DNA of 64,000 bases from Streptomyces sp. ASQP_92 (GTDB taxonomy: Bacteria; Actinomycetota; Actinomycetes; Streptomycetales; Streptomycetaceae). The DNA lies in NCBI RefSeq assembly GCF_025399895.1, contig NZ_JAODUA010000008.1, positions 124,001 to 188,000 on the forward strand, given 5' to 3'. Positions 49,365 to 58,305 of the stretch are shown piece after piece. The notes beneath the pieces are model-generated. The model ran no database searches and was not told the DNA's origin. It saw only the letters and a program-made list of their open reading frames with translations. The first letter of the stretch is position 1. Each line of letters opens with the position of its first letter. A program made the position numbers and the translations under genes.

Positions 49365-51476
49365 CTATGCCACGGCCACCTCTTCGCGGTCCTGACGGTC
49401 CTGGCGGCCCTGGCCGCGCTCGGGGGTGTCGTCCCCGCGCAGCTCCCGGCGGGCCGCGCGGCGCGCCGCGGCCAGCGCGGGGTCCAGTGCGGGCACGGCC
49501 GCGAGGAGCTCCCGGGTGTACGGGTCCTTCGGCGCCCCGTACACCACGTGCACCTCGCCCTCCTCCACGATCCGGCCCTGCCGCATGACGGCGACCCGGT
49601 CGCTGACCTGCCGTACCACGGCGAGGTCGTGCGCGACGAAGACCAGCGCGAGGCCCAGCTCCCGCTGCAACCGGGCCAGCAGCGCGGTGACTTGGGCCTG
49701 CGTGGTGACGTCCAGAGCCGATACGGGTTCGTCGCACACGATGAGGGCCGGCTCGGCGGCCAGCGCGCGGGCGATCCCCACGCGCTGGCGCTGGCCGCCG
49801 CTGAACTCGTGCGGGTAGCTGTCGTACCGGTCCGGGTCGAGCCCGACCCGTTCGAGCAGCTCGCCGACGCGAGCCCGGATTCCCGCCTCGTCGCGCCGTC
49901 CGGCGGCCCGCAGCGGGTCGGCCACGGATTCGCCGATCGAGCGGCGGGGGTTGAGGGAGGAGACGGGGTCCTGGAACACCATCTGCACGGACCCGGCACG
50001 GGTGACGTGCCCGGCACTGGGCTCCAGCAGCCCCACCAGCATGCGGCCCAGGGTGGTCTTCCCGCTTCCGCTCTCGCCGACGATGCCCAGGGTTTCGCCC
50101 CGGCGCACGCTGAGATCCACGCCCTCGACGGCCGCGAAGGCGGCCCGCCCCCGCCCGAACACCTTCCGGAGCCCGCGCGCTCGGAGCACGACGTCTCCCG
50201 CCTGGGCGGGGTGCGCGACTCCGCGGCCGGTTCCGGTTCCGGCCGCGGACCGTGCGGGGCCGCTCGCGCAGTTCCCCGCGCCCCTGGCAGCATCCGGCTC
50301 GGCAGGGCCGACACCCTCAGCCCGTCCGGCGATTGAGGACGAGCGCCCTTCAGGCGCGAACGGGGTCTGGGGCGAAGCCCCAGGATCGTCCGCGGACCGT
50401 GCGGGGCCGCTCGCGCAGTTCCCCGCGCCCCTGGCAGCATCCGGCTCGGCTGGGCCAACGCCCTCAGCCCGCCCGGCGATTGGGGCCTGGGGCGGAGCCC
50501 CGGCGGCACCCCTGGCAGCATCCGGCCCGGCAGTGCCGACACCCCCAGCCCGTCCGGCGATTGAGGACGAGCGCCCTTCAGGCGCGAACGGGGTCTGGGG
50601 CGAAGCCCCAGGATCGTCCGCGGACCGTGCGGGGCCGCTCGCGCAGTTCCCCGCGCCCCTGCCAGCATCCGGCCCGGCAGGGTCAACATTCCCAGCCCCT
50701 GGGATGCGGGGGACCGAGGCCAGCAGGGTGCGGGTGTACGGGTTCGTGGGGGCGCCCAGGACCGCGCCCACGGGCCCCCGTTCCACCGCCCTCCCCTCCC
50801 GCATCACCAGCACCTCGTCCACGCTCTCCGCCGCGACCCCCACGTCATGGGTGACGAGGAGCAGTGCGAGGCCCGTCGAGTGGCGCAGGTCGTGGAGGAG
50901 GTCCAGGATCTGGGCCTGGACGGTCACGTCGAGGGCCGTCGTGGGCTCGTCCGCGATCAGCAGGCGCGGCTCGCAGGCCAGCGCCATCGCGATGAGGGCC
51001 CGCTGCCGCATCCCCCCGCTGAACTCGTGCGGGCGGGAACGGGACTTGCGGGCCGCGTCCGCGATGCCGACCCGGTCGAGGACCGAGACCGCGCGGGCCC
51101 GGGCGGCCCGGCGCGAGCCGCCCTCGTGCACCCGGTACACCTCGGCTATCTGGTCGCCGATGCTGTAGTACGGGTCGAGCGAGGACAGCGGGTCCTGGAA
51201 GACCATCGCCGCCAACCCGCCACGGAGGGAGCGGAGTTCGGCGTCGGAGGCGGAGGCGACATCCACTCCCGCGACCCGGACGGAGCCGGTGACCCGCGCC
51301 CCGGTCCCCCGGTGCAGGCCCAGCAACGCGTACGCGGACGCGCTCTTGCCGGAGCCGGACTCGCCGACGACGCCCAGCGCCGCGCCGGGCCGGAGCGTGA
51401 AGGAGAGGCCGTCGACGGCCCGTACCGCGCCGAAGGAGATGCCGAGGTCGGTCACCTCGACCAGAGGCTCGGTCAT
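49365..51476 (-). CDS. Fused oligopeptide ABC transporter ATPase (two nucleotide-binding domains)
   Basis: A 703-residue protein with two complete ABC domains, DppD-like (Walker A GESGSGKS, signature EFSGGMRQR, residues about 1-259) and DppF-like (Walker A GESGSGKT, signature EFSGGQRQR, about 419-703). The ~160-residue linker is translated from interspersed DNA repeats, encoding copies of RGAGNCASGPARSA and FAPEGRSSSIAGRA. ATG 51476 overlaps the permease stop (ATGA). It powers the peptide importer. Confidence 0.92.
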   Translation of the reverse strand: MTEPLVEVTDLGISFGAVRAVDGLSFTLRPGAALGVVGESGSGKSASAYALLGLHRGTGARVTGSVRVAGVDVASASDAELRSLRGGLAAMVFQDPLSSLDPYYSIGDQIAEVYRVHEGGSRRAARARAVSVLDRVGIADAARKSRSRPHEFSGGMRQRALIAMALACEPRLLIADEPTTALDVTVQAQILDLLHDLRHSTGLALLLVTHDVGVAAESVDEVLVMREGRAVERGPVGAVLGAPTNPYTRTLLASVPRIPGAGNVDPAGPDAGRGAGNCASGPARSADDPGASPQTPFAPEGRSSSIAGRAGGVGTAGPDAARGAAGAPPQAPIAGRAEGVGPAEPDAARGAGNCASGPARSADDPGASPQTPFAPEGRSSSIAGRAEGVGPAEPDAARGAGNCASGPARSAAGTGTGRGVAHPAQAGDVVLRARGLRKVFGRGRAAFAAVEGVDLSVRRGETLGIVGESGSGKTTLGRMLVGLLEPSAGHVTRAGSVQMVFQDPVSSLNPRRSIGESVADPLRAAGRRDEAGIRARVGELLERVGLDPDRYDSYPHEFSGGQRQRVGIARALAAEPALIVCDEPVSALDVTTQAQVTALLARLQRELGLALVFVAHDLAVVRQVSDRVAVMRQGRIVEEGEVHVVYGAPKDPYTRELLAAVPALDPALAAARRAARRELRGDDTPERGQGRQDRQDREEVAVA
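50244..50673. repeat. Interspersed repeats inside the ABC ATPase coding sequence
   Basis: Two repeat types alternate. Type A (cgcggaccgtgcgggg...cagcatccggc) at 50244-50298, 50391-50445, 50619-50673 includes the core cgcgcagttccccgcgcccct. Type B (cagcccgtccggcgattg...) at 50318-50390 and 50546-50618 (73 bp each, near identical), plus a truncated copy near 50465-50500. These are usually intergenic in Streptomyces, but here the frame is open throughout. Confidence 0.85.
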
Positions 51477-52471
51477 GACAGCACCACCCGTCGATCCGCC
51501 ATCGCGTACAGGACGTCCGCGACCGCATTGGCAAGCACCACGAAGAATCCGGTGGTCAGGACCACGCCGACCACCACCGGCAGGTCGACCGTGCGCACCG
51601 AGAGGACGAGCTGGCGGCCGATGCCGGGGATGCCGAAGAGCGTCTCGGTCAGCACCGCGCCGCCGAACATGGTGCCCGCGTCGAGCGCGCTGAGCGCGAT
51701 CACCGGGGCGACCGCGCCGCGCAGGGCGTGCCGTCCGACGATGGCCCGCTCGGTCAGCCCGTACGCCCGGAACGTGCGCACATGGTCCTCGGCGAGCGTC
51801 TCCAGCATCGAACTGCGGGTCAGCCGCGCGTACTTGGCCGCTTCGATCAGGGCCAGCGAGAACCAGGGCAGGAGCAGCCCCCAGAACCACTGCTGCGGGT
51901 CGTCCGTGAACGGTACGTACTGCGGGAACGGCAGCCACTGGAGGGTGGAGCACAGGACGATGATCAGCAGCAGGCCGATGACGAAGACCGGTGTGGAGGT
52001 GCCCGCCAGGGTCAGCCAGGTCAGCACCCGCTCGATCGCCCCGCCGCGCCTCCACGCGGACAGCACACCCGTGCCGACGCCGATGAGCAGCCACAGCGCG
52101 AACGCGCCGACGACCAGCGATCCGGTGACCGGGAGCTTGCCGAGGATGAGGTCGGTGACCTGCTCGTCGGTGCGGTAGGACTGGCCGAGGCAGGGCGCGG
52201 AGCAGTGCACCACCCCCGTGCCGGAGGAGAAGTCGCGGCCGGCGAAGACGCCCTGGAGGAAGTGCGCGTACTGGAGGTACAGCGGGTCGCCGAGGCCCAG
52301 CCTGTCGTGGACCAGGGCCACCTGCTGCGGGGAGCAGCGTTCGCCGCAGACGATCTGGGCGACGTTGCCGGGGGCCACGTAGAAGACGGCGTACACGATG
52401 ACGGAGAGGGCGAGGAGCACAAGCGCGGCTCCGGCGATCCGGCGCAGCAGATGACCTGTCAGGCCGCTCAA
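51473..52471 (-). CDS. Oligopeptide ABC transporter permease (DppB-like)
   Basis: A 332-residue membrane permease: N-terminal helix, large loop, then helices with the EAA-type loop (AIVGRHALRGAVAPV, EGLFGIPGIGRQLV-like VLTETLFGIPGIGRQLV). TTG 52471 overlaps the preceding stop (TTGA). Partners the DppC-like permease. Confidence 0.92.
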   Translation of the reverse strand: MSGLTGHLLRRIAGAALVLLALSVIVYAVFYVAPGNVAQIVCGERCSPQQVALVHDRLGLGDPLYLQYAHFLQGVFAGRDFSSGTGVVHCSAPCLGQSYRTDEQVTDLILGKLPVTGSLVVGAFALWLLIGVGTGVLSAWRRGGAIERVLTWLTLAGTSTPVFVIGLLLIIVLCSTLQWLPFPQYVPFTDDPQQWFWGLLLPWFSLALIEAAKYARLTRSSMLETLAEDHVRTFRAYGLTERAIVGRHALRGAVAPVIALSALDAGTMFGGAVLTETLFGIPGIGRQLVLSVRTVDLPVVVGVVLTTGFFVVLANAVADVLYAMADRRVVLS

Positions 52472-53451
52472 CGTGCCTTCTCCTCACGGGACTTGCCGGT
52501 ACCGACGCGCAGCCGCGACGCCGCCCTCGGGTCCAGGGCCGTGCGCACTCCTTCACCGATCACCGTCAGCGAGAGGACCGTGACGAAGAGCAGGCCGGCG
52601 GGCAGCAGGAGGTAGGTGGGGGCCGCCTGGTACCAGGTGTTGGCATCCGTGAGCATCTGGCCCCAGGACGGCGTGGGCGGCTTGATGCCGACGCCGAGGA
52701 AGGACAGCGCGGCCTCGGCCACCACATTGCTGGGGACCAGGAGCACGGCGTACGTGATGACGGGTGCGGCGAGCGCGGGCAGCAGCTCGCGGCGGGCGAT
52801 CGCCCAGGTGCCCCAGCCGCTGAGCCGCGCCGCCGAGACGTGGTCCACCGTCTTGAGCGCGAGGGCGCCCGCCCGCACGATCTTCGAGGTGCCGAACCAG
52901 CCGAGCCCGGCGATGATCAGGGTGATCAGGACCGGACGCGGGATCGAGGCGGGCGCCACGGCGAGCAGACCGAGCGTGATGACCAGCATCGGAAGCGCGG
53001 CCGCGACGTCCGTGACGCGGCTGACGAGCTGGTCGGCCCAGCGTCCGCCGAGCGCGGCGAAGAGTCCGAGGGCGACGCCGAGCGCCACCTGGATGAGGGT
53101 GGCGACGAAGGCGACGCCCAGCGAGACGCGGGCGCCGTAGACGATCCGGGCGAACAGGTCGCGGCCGGTCCCCGGTTCGACGCCGAGCCAGTGCTCACCG
53201 CTGATCCCGCCAAACGGGCCGAGCGGCACGCCGCCACTGGCCGAGTCGACGAGCGCGGGGTGGTAGGCGTCGGGGTCCTGCCCTTCGAGCGCGGTGAGCA
53301 GCGGGGCCGTGAGCGCGACCAGGACGAGCAGGGCGAAGACGCCCGCGGCGGCGGTGACCGCGCGCTGGGCGCGCAGGCGCCGCCAGAAGAGGCGGCCGCC
53401 GGGGGCGGGCGCGTCGACGCCCGCCCCGGTGGTCAACAGGGCTTCGGACAT
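52468..53451 (-). CDS. Oligopeptide ABC transporter permease (DppC-like)
   Basis: A 327-residue permease with about six helices, PLGPFGGISGEHWLGVEPGTGRDLF at the periplasm-side loop (as in DppC) and the EAA loop region LSGWGTWAIARRELLPALAAP. ATG 53451, 2 bp after the binding-protein stop. Forms a heterodimer with the permease downstream. Confidence 0.92.
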   Translation of the reverse strand: MSEALLTTGAGVDAPAPGGRLFWRRLRAQRAVTAAAGVFALLVLVALTAPLLTALEGQDPDAYHPALVDSASGGVPLGPFGGISGEHWLGVEPGTGRDLFARIVYGARVSLGVAFVATLIQVALGVALGLFAALGGRWADQLVSRVTDVAAALPMLVITLGLLAVAPASIPRPVLITLIIAGLGWFGTSKIVRAGALALKTVDHVSAARLSGWGTWAIARRELLPALAAPVITYAVLLVPSNVVAEAALSFLGVGIKPPTPSWGQMLTDANTWYQAAPTYLLLPAGLLFVTVLSLTVIGEGVRTALDPRAASRLRVGTGKSREEKAR

Positions 53452-53453
53452 GG

Positions 53454-55184
53454 CTACTTGACCGCTACCTGGGATATGTCGAGCACGCCGGTCCAGTCGC
53501 TGATGACGACGTTCTTGACGTCCTTGCCGACCAGCCGCTTGTAGACGGGGTGGAACAGCGGCACGACCACGGCCTGCTCGCCGATCCTCTTGTCGAGCGC
53601 GCCCCAGCGCGGCGCCGCGGCGGTCAGGTCGGTCAGCTTGTTGATCTCGTCGATCTCGCTGTTGACGGAGGCGTCGTTCAGGAAGCCGGTGTTGAAGTTG
53701 GCGCCGTCCCGGACGATCTGCCGGCCGTCGAAGATCGGCGCGAGGAACGGGCCGCCGGAGGGCCAGTCGGCGCCCCAGCCGCGCAGGAAGAAGCCGGGCT
53801 CCTTCTTCGCGCTGGCGACGGTGTCGTTGTAGTCGTTGCCTTCGAGGCCCTGGAGCCTGACGGTGATGCCCGCCTTCTTCAGGGCGTCCTGGAGGGCGGT
53901 GGCGACCTCGGGCCCCTTGGGGCCGCCCTTGGCGTTGGAGTGGGTGAGCGTGACGGTGAGCCCGCCGGCGTGGCCCGCCTCCTTGAGCAGCTCCCTGGCC
54001 TTGGCCGCGTTGCCGGACTCGCCCGCCGGGAAGAGGTCGTACGGGGTGTACCCGAAGGCCTTCTGGTTCGGCAGGAAGGTGGTGGCGGGCTCGGCGAGCG
54101 AGGAGCCGCCGACCGCGTTGACGGCCGAGGTCCGGTCGACGGCGTACGCGATGGCCTGGCGGACCTTGGGGTCGTCGAACGGCTTCACGTTCGGGTTGAA
54201 CGCGATGTAGTTGGTGTAGCCGAAGTGCCCGGTGCCGACCCGCGCGGCGAGCTGCTTGTCGCTGCCGACCTTGGCGAGTTCGGCCGGGCCCAGGTTGGTG
54301 TCGGTGGTGACGGCGGCCGCGTCCGGCCCCTGCGAGGCGGACAGCCGCTGGTTGATGACGGCCTGGTCGAGCCCGGAGCGCACGTCGATGGTGTCGGGGT
54401 AGGCCTTGCGCTCGGGGTCGGTCGCCCCGGACCAGTTGGGGTTGCGCTCCAGGACCAGGTGCTCGCCGTCGTTCTCGTTCTTGACGACCTTGTACGGGCC
54501 GGACGAGACGGGGTGCTCCTCGTACTTGGTGCCGTTGTCCTTCGCCTTGGGGACCGGCGCGAACTGCGTCTGGGTGGCGAGGAAGGGGAACTCGCCCTCG
54601 GGCTTGTTCAGGTGGAACACGATGGTCTTCGCGTCCGGGGTCTCGATGGAGGCGAGCCCCTTGCCGCCGTCCTTGTAGGGGCCCTGGTACTGGGCGCCGC
54701 CGACCAGCCAGTCCCTCACGTACGGTGCCCCGCCGGAGAGTTCGGCCGCGAAGGAGCGCTCGATGCCGTACTTGATGTCGGCGGTGGTGATGGGGCTGCC
54801 GTCCTCGTACTTCAGCCCGTCCTTGAGCGTGTACGTCCACACGGTCGCGTCCGCGTTGGGCCTGCCGGTGTCGGTCGCGAGGTCGGGGACCACCTTGGTG
54901 CCCTCGGCGCCGTTCGCGCGCTTGCGGGTGGTCAGGGTGCGGAAGACGAGCGAGGGGACGTTTCCGCCGCCGGAGGTGTAGAGCCGCGCCGGGTCGAAGT
55001 CGGTCTGCGCCTCGTTGTTGAGGACGCTGAGCGTGCCGCCCTTGTGGGGCGTGCCGGACGCGCCGGAGCCGGCGCTCTGGGCGCCGCCGCCCTCGGGGCC
55101 GCAGGCGACGGCGCCCAGGGCGAGAACCACGGCTGTCGCGGCCGCTCTTGCGACATTCCCTGACGAAATGGACGTGTGACGCAT
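53454..55184 (-). CDS. Oligopeptide ABC transporter substrate-binding lipoprotein
   Basis: A 576-residue family-5 extracellular binding protein: signal peptide with lipobox AVAC (residues 25-28), KGGTLSVLNNEAQTDFDPARLYT at the mature N-terminus, and internal RFT-style motifs (DGSPITTADIKYGIERSF; PDAKTIVFHLNKPEGEFPF). ATG 55184 with AGAGG about 11 bases upstream. It captures peptides for the DppBCDF machinery. Transcribed after the 31-codon leader ORF. Confidence 0.94.
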   Translation of the reverse strand: MRHTSISSGNVARAAATAVVLALGAVACGPEGGGAQSAGSGASGTPHKGGTLSVLNNEAQTDFDPARLYTSGGGNVPSLVFRTLTTRKRANGAEGTKVVPDLATDTGRPNADATVWTYTLKDGLKYEDGSPITTADIKYGIERSFAAELSGGAPYVRDWLVGGAQYQGPYKDGGKGLASIETPDAKTIVFHLNKPEGEFPFLATQTQFAPVPKAKDNGTKYEEHPVSSGPYKVVKNENDGEHLVLERNPNWSGATDPERKAYPDTIDVRSGLDQAVINQRLSASQGPDAAAVTTDTNLGPAELAKVGSDKQLAARVGTGHFGYTNYIAFNPNVKPFDDPKVRQAIAYAVDRTSAVNAVGGSSLAEPATTFLPNQKAFGYTPYDLFPAGESGNAAKARELLKEAGHAGGLTVTLTHSNAKGGPKGPEVATALQDALKKAGITVRLQGLEGNDYNDTVASAKKEPGFFLRGWGADWPSGGPFLAPIFDGRQIVRDGANFNTGFLNDASVNSEIDEINKLTDLTAAAPRWGALDKRIGEQAVVVPLFHPVYKRLVGKDVKNVVISDWTGVLDISQVAVK

Positions 55185-55264
55185 CGGAAGAAAGCCTCTC
55201 GGTGACTGCTGGGCAGGGCGGGAAACGCGGGCGCCCACAGCACCGCAAGGAAAGAGAGGTGGCT

Positions 55265-55311
55265 GCGCCCGCAGGAGAAACCGTGCGAAAGCACGGAAAT
55301 GCCCCGGGCGC
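55265..55311 (-). promoter_or_regulatory. Two-tier hairpin in leader of dpp operon
   Basis: Inner stem ccgtgc/gcacgg with loop gaaa (55281-55296), followed on the minus strand by TTTCTCC, enclosed by outer stem gcgcccg/cgggcgc (55265-55271 with 55305-55311). It lies between the leader ORF and the binding-protein gene and could act as an attenuator. Confidence 0.45.
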
Positions 55312-55352
55312 GGAAAAGGGAAAAGGAAGAGTCGAACGCGCTCGGGACGGCG

Positions 55353-55448
55353 TCAGCTACAGAGAATGTCGGCCACGCTGTGCCAGGTCACGCCGATGAG
55401 CGCCAGCTCGATGGCGGCGCGTTCGGAGGCGGCGGGACGGTGCGACAT
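55353..55448 (-). CDS. 31-codon leaderless leader peptide
   Basis: ATG 55448 to TGA 55353 encodes a 31-residue peptide beginning MSHRPAASERAAIELALIG and ending ILCS. The -10 of a strong promoter ends only 7 bases upstream, so the transcript would start at or next to the ATG (leaderless translation). High GC3 in the frame. Small ORFs with a C-terminal Cys are known upstream of transporter genes in actinobacteria and may sense cysteine or sulfur; here this is inference only. Not reported under a gene name that I know. Confidence 0.6.
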   Translation of the reverse strand: MSHRPAASERAAIELALIGVTWHSVADILCS

Positions 55449-55455
55449 GCCGAGA

Positions 55456-55484
55456 AATATGGACGACCCGCTGTTCACTGTCAA
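55456..55484 (-). promoter_or_regulatory. Sigma70-type promoter of dpp leader ORF
   Basis: On the minus strand, -35 TTGACA (55479-55484) and -10 CATATT (55456-55461) with an optimal 17-bp spacer: one of the best housekeeping promoters in the window. Confidence 0.75.
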
Positions 55485-55536
55485 TCGAGAACGAGACGGC
55501 CGTCCCACATGCTGGACATGCGGGACGGGGACGTCA

Positions 55537-56799
55537 TCAACTCCCGGGATACACCCAGGGGTTGGGCAGACACTTGATGCCCTTCAGGTCCAGCGACTTG
55601 GTCTGCTGCTGCATCACCGGCGCGGGCGCGCCGGGCGTGCGGCAGGACTCGTGGTCGTGGCCGAGGCGGTGGCCGACCTCGTGGTTGATGAGCATCTGCC
55701 GGTAGGCGAGCATCGCCTTGGGGCCGAAGGTCACCGACCCCTGGGCCCAGCGGTAGGCGTTGATCATCACGCGGTCGGTGGCCGCCGAGTCGCAGGAGAC
55801 GTTGTCCTCGGTGGTGTCGAGGCCCGACTTGGCGCACCAGGCGCCGGTGGTGCCGGGGCTGGCGAGCGTGATCACGAAGTCCGGCTTGCCCGACGAGACC
55901 CGCTCGAAGGCCATCTTCCCGGCATGCGCCCAACTGCGGTCGTCGTTGAGGGTCTTCTGCACGGCGTCGGCGAACAGGCCGCCGTCGAGCGCGAGCCCCT
56001 TCTCGATGTCCACCCGGTAGCGGTACTTGGTCCCCTTGCCGGGCGCGGGGGCGGACCCGGGCACGGCCTCGAAGGTGCCCGACGCGGTGAGCCCGGCGTC
56101 CAGCGGGTACTGCTGGGCCATCTTCTGGTCGTACGTCAGGACCGCGGGGGCGGCCTGCGGGGTGGAGCGGCCACTGCCCCGCGAGGCCGAGCCGTCGTCG
56201 TCGCGGTGCTTGTCGCCCGCCGACTGGCCGGCGACGTCGTGCTTGCCGCCGTCGGAGGCGACCTGCCCGGCGACGACGACCGCGAGCACGGTGGTCACCG
56301 CGGCGGCCGCGATCCCGGTGAACGTCCGCCCCTTGGAGGTCTTGGCCTTCGCCTCGGGCGCGGGCGCCGGCGGCTCCTCCCGCGCGGGCATCGGGACGCC
56401 GGCGGTACGCGGCCCCCCGGTGTCGGCGGGCCCGTCGAAGGCCTCGGTGTAGGAGCGCCGCGGGCCCGGTATGCGGGGCGCGGCGCCGTACGGGGACTGC
56501 TGGACCGGACGCGGCTTCCCGTGCCCGGCACCGTGGCGGGCCGCGTATCCGGCGCCGGGGCCGTCCTCGCGGTGCTGGGGGTGGCCGCCGCGCACCTGAG
56601 GCGTGCCGAAGGCCGGGGTGCCCGCGCCGTGGTGGGACTCGGGGCCGTCGCCCTGGACCGGTCGTCTGCGCCGACCGCCACCGGGGGCGGGGGCCGGAGC
56701 CGGGGCGGGAGCCTGCTCGGCCTCGGGGGCCCGGAGCGCCCGCGCCTGGGGTATGGCCCCCTCGCCGCCGGTTCCCTTGGGTCGGCTGTGTCGTCCCAC
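55537..56799 (-). CDS. DUF3152 protein with metzincin-type zinc site
   Basis: A 420-residue protein (GTG 56799). Long Ala/Pro/Gly-rich N-terminus with a membrane helix near residues 157-173 (TFTGIAAAAVTTVLAVVVAG), then a C-terminal DUF3152 domain with HEVGHRLGHDHESC (HExxHxxGxxH), typical of metzincin proteases. Predicted membrane-anchored, extracellular. Rv3207c family; role unknown, protease inferred from motif. Ends 53 bp before the strong dpp leader promoter. Confidence 0.88.
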   Translation of the reverse strand: MGRHSRPKGTGGEGAIPQARALRAPEAEQAPAPAPAPAPGGGRRRRPVQGDGPESHHGAGTPAFGTPQVRGGHPQHREDGPGAGYAARHGAGHGKPRPVQQSPYGAAPRIPGPRRSYTEAFDGPADTGGPRTAGVPMPAREEPPAPAPEAKAKTSKGRTFTGIAAAAVTTVLAVVVAGQVASDGGKHDVAGQSAGDKHRDDDGSASRGSGRSTPQAAPAVLTYDQKMAQQYPLDAGLTASGTFEAVPGSAPAPGKGTKYRYRVDIEKGLALDGGLFADAVQKTLNDDRSWAHAGKMAFERVSSGKPDFVITLASPGTTGAWCAKSGLDTTEDNVSCDSAATDRVMINAYRWAQGSVTFGPKAMLAYRQMLINHEVGHRLGHDHESCRTPGAPAPVMQQQTKSLDLKGIKCLPNPWVYPGS

Positions 56800-56807
56800 G
56801 CCCCGGA

Positions 56808-57803
56808 TCAGCTCCTGTTGTCTCGGTCGTCGCCGCGGTGTCGGCCGCCGCTGGTGTCGTCGATCAGCTCCCGCACGGCACGGGCGACCGTCTCGGGGTA
56901 CTCCATCATCGCCACGTGCCCGGCATCGGGCAGCGTCAAAAGCCGCGAGTCGCGGTAGGCGGCCGCCGCACGGCGGGCCATCCGGAACGAGACGAGCCGG
57001 TCACGGGCGCCGTACACGAGCAGCGTCGGCGCGAGGACCCGCTGCGCCTGCCGCCACAGCCCGTGCTGACCGCCCAAGGTGTACGCGTCCACGATGCCAC
57101 GGGTCGAGCGCACCATCGCGTCCCAGAAGTACGGCAGTTGCAGGCGCCGCTCCATCTCACGCACCGCGGCCTCGAACCCCTCGGGCGTGATCCGGGCGGG
57201 GTCGCCGTAGGAGAGCGCCATCGCACCCCGGGTGCGGTCCTCGGCGGTCCAGTCCCGGGTCAGCTTCGCGAACAGGGCGGCGACGCCGGGCACCGCGATC
57301 AGCGCGGTCGGCCAGGCGCCGCGCTGGACGCGGATCTCGGGCAGCGCGGGCGAGACAAGCGTCAGGGTGCGCACCAGGTCGGGGCGTACGGCCGCGACAC
57401 GGGTGGAGACGGCGCCGCCCAGCGAGTTGCCGATGAGGTGGACCGGGCCGCGGGCCGTCGAGTCGAGCAGGCGGATCACGGCGCGGGCATGGGCGGTGAC
57501 CGAGTAGGCGCCGTCGTCCGGCGGCGGGGAGTCCCCGAAGCCGGGCAGATCGAGCGCCTCGCCGTCCACGGTGTCGGCGAGCAGCGCCATCAGGGCCGAC
57601 CAGTTGCGCGAGGAGCCGCCGAGCCCATGGACGTACAGGGCGGGTTCGAGGCCGGGGCGGGTGCCGGGCCGGGACCGGACGGCGAGCGTGAGGCCGGGCA
57701 TGCTCACCTGGCGCAGCTCCTCGCCCTCGGCGGCGCCGACCGGGCTCACCCGTGGCGCCAGGGCGGCAGCGGCGGGGGTTTCCGGCAGCTCGGTCGAAGA
57801 CAT
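56808..57803 (-). CDS. Alpha/beta-hydrolase
   Basis: A 331-residue esterase/lipase-like protein: oxyanion loop YVHGLGGSSRNW, nucleophile elbow GNSLGGA, Asp in VYGARDRLVSF, and His in LPDAGHVAMME. No signal peptide. It is 8 bp upstream of the DUF3152 gene in the same direction, so co-transcribed. Substrate unknown. Confidence 0.9.
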   Translation of the reverse strand: MSSTELPETPAAAALAPRVSPVGAAEGEELRQVSMPGLTLAVRSRPGTRPGLEPALYVHGLGGSSRNWSALMALLADTVDGEALDLPGFGDSPPPDDGAYSVTAHARAVIRLLDSTARGPVHLIGNSLGGAVSTRVAAVRPDLVRTLTLVSPALPEIRVQRGAWPTALIAVPGVAALFAKLTRDWTAEDRTRGAMALSYGDPARITPEGFEAAVREMERRLQLPYFWDAMVRSTRGIVDAYTLGGQHGLWRQAQRVLAPTLLVYGARDRLVSFRMARRAAAAYRDSRLLTLPDAGHVAMMEYPETVARAVRELIDDTSGGRHRGDDRDNRS

Positions 57804-57939
57804 GCGGGCAATGTTACGAGACGATCACACCGTGGTTCATGTGTTCGCCGTCACAGGCCATATAGCGGTCGGCCCGGGGAACTTCTAGGCTCATAAGGAA
57901 GCCCCCGAATCACTCGAAGCCGACGAAAAGGGTGCAGTC

Positions 57940-58161
57940 ATGTCCGTCGATCCCAGCGATCCGGAAACCTTCCAGGAAGCGGAGGAGGGCGCCCCGCGGG
58001 TGCCCGACGAGACCAACGAGGCGGACGCCGCCGAGCAGCACACCGACGTACGGCAGGACCGCGACGAGCCCCTGAGCCGGGTCGATCCCGGCAGCGCCAA
58101 CGAGGCGGACGCCGTCGAGCAGACACGGGTGGTCTCCCTCGACGAGGACGACTACCGATGA
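57940..58161 (+). CDS. Small acidic repeat protein
   Basis: A 73-residue, Asp/Glu-rich protein with two NEADAxEQ repeats (NEADAAEQ and NEADAVEQ). ATG 57940 has GAAAAGGG upstream. Likely disordered; function unknown. High acidic content may suit a nucleic-acid or regulatory partner role. Same strand as the TetR gene downstream. Confidence 0.65.
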   Translation: MSVDPSDPETFQEAEEGAPRVPDETNEADAAEQHTDVRQDRDEPLSRVDPGSANEADAVEQTRVVSLDEDDYR

Positions 58162-58305
58162 TTTGTTCGGTTTACCCCGGGTATCTCCGGCTACCCAGCG
58201 CGTCCGGTCCGTGAAATTCTGCGTTCGCGCCGCGCACAGCCGGGTTACCCAAAAGTACGATGGCGGCGCGCGTACTCGCGCACCGGAACAACTTTGGGAG
58301 GCGGC

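Noticed and set aside
50244..50673. CRISPR-like array
   Set aside because: Repeats are 55-73 bp, few, adjacent and without unique spacers of uniform size; no cas genes. They are known Streptomyces interspersed repeats.
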